Shown here: positions 63,549 to 64,000 of the stretch, in pieces | How the letters are laid out: each line of letters starts with the position of its first letter | Numbering within the stretch: position 1 is the stretch's first letter | Origin: Minwuia thermotolerans | Lineage (GTDB): Bacteria > Pseudomonadota > Alphaproteobacteria > Minwuiales > Minwuiaceae | Direction of reading: 5' to 3' | DNA: 64,000 bases | Assembly: GCF_002924445.1 (NCBI RefSeq) | Contig: NZ_PIGG01000065.1 | Coordinates: 62,001-126,000 of the forward strand | Made by a program: the position numbers and the translations under genes | Notes under the pieces: generated by a model | Seen by the model: the letters and a program-made list of their open reading frames with translations, nothing else | Databases searched by the model: none | What the model was told of the DNA's origin: nothing

Positions 63549-64000
63549 GAACTCATGCAAAGTATCGCTGGCTGACCTTGGCAATATTCTCTACGATAAG
63601 CGCCCTAGTTTTTCTGATATCCACTACGGTTATTTGCCAAGAGAGAGGTGATGAAAATGTATATAAAAAAATCTGTATAAATCAGAAAGAATTCTTTGAA
63701 CATCTCGCAAAAATAGCAAAAAATGATCATAATTTCTATATTTGTGCGAGATCGGAGACAAAAATACTTGTAAACGCTTTTGATTTTGGGAAACATAAAC
63801 TGTATTTAAACTGGGGAAAATGGGATAATATTAGTGAAGAGGGTGGGATATCTTCATCTGAATATGAATCAGATTTCGCGGATATACAAATTATTCAATA
63901 TTGCAAATATCACTGTCCGGATATATTAAGTAATATATCAGAACATAGTCTCTTGATTCAAATGAAAAAGTGGTCTATATTTAATAATAGGAAAATTCAG
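63542..64000 (+). CDS. AT-rich gene for a membrane-anchored protein of unknown function, 3'-truncated by window
   Basis: An open frame from ATG 63542 to the window end (153 codons, no stop). Residues 10-32 (WLTLAIFSTISALVFLISTTVIC) form a signal anchor; the rest is polar and lysine/asparagine-rich (e.g. YKKICINQKEFFEHLAKIAKND, KWDNISEEGGISSSE). Several Cys occur (positions 31, 45, 66 and two in YCKYHC), possibly for disulfides. From about 63590 base composition falls sharply, and codon choice (AAA, ATA, AAT, TTT) differs from all other genes here, indicating recent transfer. No family is recognised. Confidence 0.7.
   Translation, partial: MVRTHAKYRWLTLAIFSTISALVFLISTTVICQERGDENVYKKICINQKEFFEHLAKIAKNDHNFYICARSETKILVNAFDFGKHKLYLNWGKWDNISEEGGISSSEYESDFADIQIIQYCKYHCPDILSNISEHSLLIQMKKWSIFNNRKIQ

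Noticed and set aside
63605-63796. Minus-strand 63-residue hydrophobic frame in the AT-rich end
   Set aside because: It lies antisense to a 153-codon open frame with a signal anchor, lacks a ribosome site, and its hydrophobicity comes from reverse-reading A-rich codons.

Overview
The window is a high-GC bacterial chromosome segment with long, tightly packed operons, frequent ATGA/GTGA stop-start overlaps, and gene sets typical of Alphaproteobacteria (C-P lyase operon, urt-ure cluster, ectoine catabolism, many solute-binding-protein transporters). I infer a metabolically versatile, probably marine or soil alphaproteobacterium. No rRNA, tRNA, insertion sequence, prophage or CRISPR array was recognised. 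Only the last ~400 bases (63590-64000) are strikingly AT-rich and look acquired.

Layout. 1-6769 (minus): isochorismatase-family amidohydrolase, GntR/FCD regulator, and an oligopeptide-type ABC transporter (SBP, two permeases, fused ATPase cut by the window start). 6965-10303 (plus): flavin monooxygenase, LLM flavin oxidoreductase, GYD protein, a 24-residue membrane peptide. 10308-17051: MetE-C-like protein, cyclase, PaaG-like hydratase and a Rieske dioxygenase pair (minus), divergent from a PaaK-like CoA ligase and a TetR regulator (plus), suggesting degradation of an aromatic or carboxylic acid. 17058-22680 (minus): DASS anion transporter and phnCDEE phosphonate importer with a Pho-box-like promoter. 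22685-29927: ZIP transporter, an SDR lacking its catalytic Tyr/Lys, a shikimate dehydrogenase interrupted by an amber codon, an SbtA-like permease, a small HTH protein, an arylsulfatase and an SMP-30 lactonase.

29941-36663 holds the C-P lyase core phnGHIJKL with a 2H-phosphoesterase-like protein (minus), divergent from phnF (plus). A perfect 9-bp-arm palindrome lies between phnG and phnF, and inorganic pyrophosphatase follows phnF. 36835-47686 (plus) is a nitrogen block: a sigma-54-like promoter, urea transporter urtABCDE, and urease ureDABCEFG.

48746-53352 (minus) reads as a guanidine utilisation operon. A guanidine-I (ykkC) riboswitch precedes a NitT/TauT-type ABC importer, then a GdmH-like nickel guanidine hydrolase and a His-rich protein of unknown fold. 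Together with the adjacent urea importer and urease, this block encodes import of guanidine, its hydrolysis to urea plus ammonia, and urea hydrolysis, all within about 17 kb. 54193-60455 is an ectoine/5-hydroxyectoine catabolic cluster: doeA and an ArgE-type deacetylase (minus), divergent from eutB, eutC and an aminotransferase (plus). The right end carries TauE/SafE, VOC, an orphan SoxA, a flavin reductase-like protein, and an AT-rich membrane protein cut by the window end.
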